A program made the position numbers and the translations under genes. A stretch of 64,000 nucleotides of DNA from Caballeronia hypogeia (GTDB lineage Bacteria > Pseudomonadota > Gammaproteobacteria > Burkholderiales > Burkholderiaceae). Location of the stretch: positions 57,952-121,951 of the forward strand of contig NZ_FCOA02000025.1 in the NCBI RefSeq assembly GCF_001544875.2, in the 5' to 3' direction. Under the pieces are notes generated by a model. That model searched no databases, was not told where the DNA came from, and saw only the letters and a list, made by a program, of their open reading frames with translations. Below, one piece after another: positions 61,244 through 64,000 of this stretch (within the stretch, counting starts at the first letter, position 1; each line of letters opens with the position of its first letter).

Positions 61244-63205
61244 ATGGTTTCCCCGCATTCGCAACTCAAACAAGTCACCGACCGCATCATCGAGCGCAGC
61301 AAGCCGACGCGTGCGGCTTACCTCGCACGAATCGACGCCGCTCATGGCAAGTTTCCGGCGCGCGGCGCGCTTTCCTGCGCGAATCTGGCGCACGGCTTCG
61401 CCGGTCTCGAAGGCCAGGAAAAGTTTGCGATCAAGGCGGTGCGCGAGCCGAACATCGGCATTGTTTCGTCTTATAACGAGATGCTGTCGGCGCATGCGCC
61501 TTATAAGAGCTTCCCGGACATCATCAAGCAGGCGGCGCGCGAGCATGGCGGCATCGCGCAGTTCGCGGGCGGCGTGCCGGCCATGTGCGACGGCATCACG
61601 CAGGGCAACGCGGGCATGGAGCTGTCGCTGTTCTCGCGCGAGGTCATCGCGATGAGCACGGCGGTCGCGCTCACGCACAACATGTTCGACGCCGCGCTGT
61701 GTCTCGGCGTGTGCGACAAGATCGTGCCGGGGCTGGCCATCGGCGCGCTGCAGTTCGGCCATCTGCCGACCATTTTCGTGCCCGCCGGCCCGATGACGAG
61801 CGGCCTCACCAACGACGAAAAAGCAAAGGTGCGCCAGGAATTCGCGACCGGCCAGTGCGATCGCGGCGCGCTGCTCGAAGCCGAAGCGGCGGCGTACCAC
61901 GGCCACGGCACCTGCACGTTCTACGGCACGGCCAACAGCAATCAGATGTTGATGGAAGTCATGGGCCTGCACCTGCCGAGCGCGGCTTTCGTGCATCCGC
62001 ATACCGAACTGCGCGACGCTCTGACCGCCGAAGCCGCGCGCCGCGTGCTCGATATCACGTTCGAGCGCGGCAATTACACGCCCATCGGTCATGTCGTCGA
62101 CGAAAAGGCGATCGTGAACGGCATCGTCGCGCTTCTCGCGACGGGCGGCTCGACCAATCACACGCTGCACCTCGTGGCGATCGCGCGCGCGGCGGGCATT
62201 GTGATCGACTGGAACGATTTCGACGAGCTCTCGCAAGCGGTGCCGCTGCTCGCCAAGATTTATCCGAATGGCAAGGCCGACGTGAATCATTTCCACGCGG
62301 CGGGCGGCGTCGCGTTCCTGGTGCGCAATCTGCTCGCAGGCGGGTTGCTGCACGAGGATGTGCAGACGGTCGTCGGCCGTGGGCTGTCGCATTACACGAA
62401 GGAGCCGAAGCTCATCGACGGCAAGCTGCAATGGGTCGACGGCGCCGCGGAAAGTCACGACACGAAGGTGCTGCGCGGCATCGGCGAGCCGTTCCAGCCG
62501 GACGGCGGTCTGCGGCTGATGCAGGGCAAGCTGGGACGCGGCGTCATCAAGATTTCGGCGGTGGCGCCGGAACATCGCGTGGTGAAGGCGCCTGCCATCG
62601 TCTTCAATTCGCAGGAAGAAGTGCAGGAAGCGTTCGACAAGGGCGAGCTGAAGCGCGATTTCGTTGCGGTGGTGCGCTTTCAGGGTGCGCGCGCGAACGG
62701 CATGCCGGAACTGCATCGTCTGACGCCGCTGCTGGGCGTATTGCAGGATCAGGGCTTCCATGTCGCGCTGGTCACCGACGGGCGCATGTCGGGCGCGTCG
62801 GGCAAGGTGCCGGCGGTGATCCACGTGTCGCCCGAGGCGTTGCTGCAAGGCCCGCTCGGCAAGGTGCGTACCGGCGACATGCTCGTGATCGACGCGCCGG
62901 CGGGCCTGCTCGACATCGAAATCGACGCCAAAGAATGGGACGCGCGCGAAGTCGAAGCGCCGCTGCATCAGGAGGCGAACGAAGCCGGCTTCGGGCGCGA
63001 GCTGTTCGGCGTGTTCCGCAGCGCGGCGCTGCCTGCGGAAGAGGGCGCATCGGTGTTCGGCGCGCTGATCGGCGCGCAACCGACCGACGCAGCCGGCGCG
63101 GCGCAGGCGGACGGCGCAGCGGCGCCGCGCGAGCGCAACGCGTTGCGCGACAACGCGCGCGCGGCGGCATCGGTGCTCAACAAGGGGCACGCCACGCATC
63201 ACTGA
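61244..63205 (+). CDS. edd: 6-phosphogluconate dehydratase
   Basis: First dedicated Entner-Doudoroff step: 6-phosphogluconate to 2-keto-3-deoxy-6-phosphogluconate. The 653-aa iron-sulfur dehydratase of the IlvD/Edd family has IVSSYNEMLSAHAPYKSFP and GGVPAMCDGITQGNAGMELSLFSRE with a cluster cysteine. AALCLGVCDKIVPGLAIGAL and HGHGTCTFYGTANSNQMLMEVMGL provide the others, and VTDGRMSGASGKVPAVIHVSPE is near the end. The C-terminal 40 residues are Ala-rich and variable. eda follows 88 bases downstream. Confidence 0.96.
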   Translation: MVSPHSQLKQVTDRIIERSKPTRAAYLARIDAAHGKFPARGALSCANLAHGFAGLEGQEKFAIKAVREPNIGIVSSYNEMLSAHAPYKSFPDIIKQAAREHGGIAQFAGGVPAMCDGITQGNAGMELSLFSREVIAMSTAVALTHNMFDAALCLGVCDKIVPGLAIGALQFGHLPTIFVPAGPMTSGLTNDEKAKVRQEFATGQCDRGALLEAEAAAYHGHGTCTFYGTANSNQMLMEVMGLHLPSAAFVHPHTELRDALTAEAARRVLDITFERGNYTPIGHVVDEKAIVNGIVALLATGGSTNHTLHLVAIARAAGIVIDWNDFDELSQAVPLLAKIYPNGKADVNHFHAAGGVAFLVRNLLAGGLLHEDVQTVVGRGLSHYTKEPKLIDGKLQWVDGAAESHDTKVLRGIGEPFQPDGGLRLMQGKLGRGVIKISAVAPEHRVVKAPAIVFNSQEEVQEAFDKGELKRDFVAVVRFQGARANGMPELHRLTPLLGVLQDQGFHVALVTDGRMSGASGKVPAVIHVSPEALLQGPLGKVRTGDMLVIDAPAGLLDIEIDAKEWDAREVEAPLHQEANEAGFGRELFGVFRSAALPAEEGASVFGALIGAQPTDAAGAAQADGAAAPRERNALRDNARAAASVLNKGHATHH

Positions 63206-63293
63206 ACGAGCCGTAAAGCTGGAACCTGAGAGAAATCCGCGGACAGACCCGCAAACCAAAAGGGCGCCGCACCCAAAACAGGAGTCGCATCAA

Positions 63294-63926
63294 ATGAAAA
63301 CGGTAAGCGAAATCGTGCGTCTGGGACCGGTGATTCCGGTGCTGGCTTTCGAAACGGTCGAGCAGGGCGAGCACGTATCGCGCGCGCTGCACGCGGGCGG
63401 CGTGAAGGTGCTGGAAATCACGCTGCGCACGCCGGCGGGCATCGCGGCGATCGAGCGCGCGAGCCAGTTGGCGGACGATATCGTCGTCGGCGTGGGCACG
63501 ATCACTAAGCCCGAGCACTGCGAGCAGGCGAAGAAGGCCGGCGCGCAGTTCGGTGTTTCGCCGGGTCTGACGAAGGACATGCACAAGGCCGCGCAGGACG
63601 CGGGATTGCCCTTGCTGCCGGGCGTGATGACGCCCTCCGACATCATCACCGCGATGGAGCTGGGCTACGAGATCGTCAAGTTCTTCCCGGCGCAGCAGGC
63701 GGGCGGCATTCCGATGCTGCAAGCGTTCTACGGTCCGTTCCCCAACCTGAAAATCTGTCCGACGGGCGGCATCACGGCTGAAACCGCGACCCACTTCCTC
63801 GCGCAGCCGAACGTGGTGTGCGTGGGCGGTTCGTGGCTGACGCCGAAGGCCGCGCTCGCTGCGCAGAACTGGGAAGAAGTCACGCGCCTCGCGCGTGCCG
63901 CGAGCGAGCTGGCGCCGCATAAGTAG
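63294..63926 (+). CDS. eda: KHG/KDPG aldolase
   Basis: Splits 2-keto-3-deoxy-6-phosphogluconate to pyruvate and glyceraldehyde 3-phosphate. The 210-aa class I aldolase has Glu41 and Arg45 in VLEITLRTPAG and the Schiff-base Lys129 in GYEIVKFFPAQQAGG. The GGITAETATHFLAQPNVVCVGGSW segment forms the phosphate site. CAGGAG precedes the ATG. With edd it completes the Entner-Doudoroff pathway; dgoA at 25616 is its galactose-pathway paralogue. Confidence 0.97.
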   Translation: MKTVSEIVRLGPVIPVLAFETVEQGEHVSRALHAGGVKVLEITLRTPAGIAAIERASQLADDIVVGVGTITKPEHCEQAKKAGAQFGVSPGLTKDMHKAAQDAGLPLLPGVMTPSDIITAMELGYEIVKFFPAQQAGGIPMLQAFYGPFPNLKICPTGGITAETATHFLAQPNVVCVGGSWLTPKAALAAQNWEEVTRLARAASELAPHK

Positions 63927-64000
63927 TCGGGCCTGAATAATTCGGTTTGCGCGGTGCCGTCTCTCATGGGAGGAAGGGCAGTGCAGCTGAGCGTTTGAGT

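Noticed and set aside
61121..63259. 712-codon minus-strand frame opposite edd
   Set aside because: Antisense shadow of a well-supported gene, no motifs.

Overview
The window reads as core chromosome of a Burkholderiaceae bacterium, most likely Paraburkholderia or Caballeronia. Evidence for this is the high-GC third-codon bias throughout, gene neighbourhoods typical of that group (tlpA/accBC/prmA/DUF3426, aroE-mtgA, thiL-pgpA-pncC, fur/bamE, leuS-lptE-holA-proA), an alanine/lysine-repeat H1-like protein, and a complete Entner-Doudoroff edd-eda pair under HexR. This assignment is inference from gene content, not a database match. No rRNA, tRNA, CRISPR array, insertion sequence or prophage was seen.

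Layout. 1-9,060: the end of ampD, then nrdA and nrdB (class Ia ribonucleotide reductase) separated by a DHA2-type exporter and a small DUF3820 gene, then the H1-like protein gene. Both nrd genes have tandem NrdR-box-like sites exactly 31 bp apart, and both sites lie hundreds of bases upstream of the start codons. 9,061-17,383 (minus strand): glycine-zipper lipoprotein, PfkB kinase, tpx, DUF3426 protein, prmA, accC, accB, a TlpA thioredoxin and an unrecognised protein. 17,578-23,318 (plus): mpl, a YqiA-like hydrolase, an RNB ribonuclease, aroE and mtgA, several with 4-base overlaps, closed by a strong terminator.

23,545-33,733 (plus): a sugar oxidation island. An IclR regulator, dgoK, dgoA, an SDR, an AraFGH-type ABC importer, a second SDR resembling galactose dehydrogenases, an SMP-30 lactonase and an aldose 1-epimerase together outline De Ley-Doudoroff-type D-galactose and/or L-arabinose degradation. 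The sugar-acid dehydratase is not in the cluster. 33,804-42,062: pyrF, pncC, pgpA, thiL, maeB, a secreted RNase Sa-like lipoprotein with an adjacent barstar-type inhibitor, rsmE and a VOC protein. 42,561-46,136: tkt, gap and a small unrecognised gene.

46,248-50,058: a ureide island with a FadR-type regulator divergent from a DctA-family transporter, allantoicase and ureidoglycolate lyase. Two GGTCnGACC palindromes in the divergent region fit the regulator's expected operator. 50,195-60,087: fur divergent from bamE, then dapB, exbB, exbD, leuS, lptE, holA, proA and hemJ. 60,095-63,926: hexR divergent from edd-eda, with two HexR-like operators between them.

The most unusual items are the paired NrdR sites with very long leaders (especially the ~600-base CATCG-rich tract before nrdB), a hairpin-rich 464-base gap before the H1-like gene, an orphan minus-strand terminator downstream of maeB that implies an unannotated transcript, and the lipoprotein RNase with an N-terminally extended barstar.
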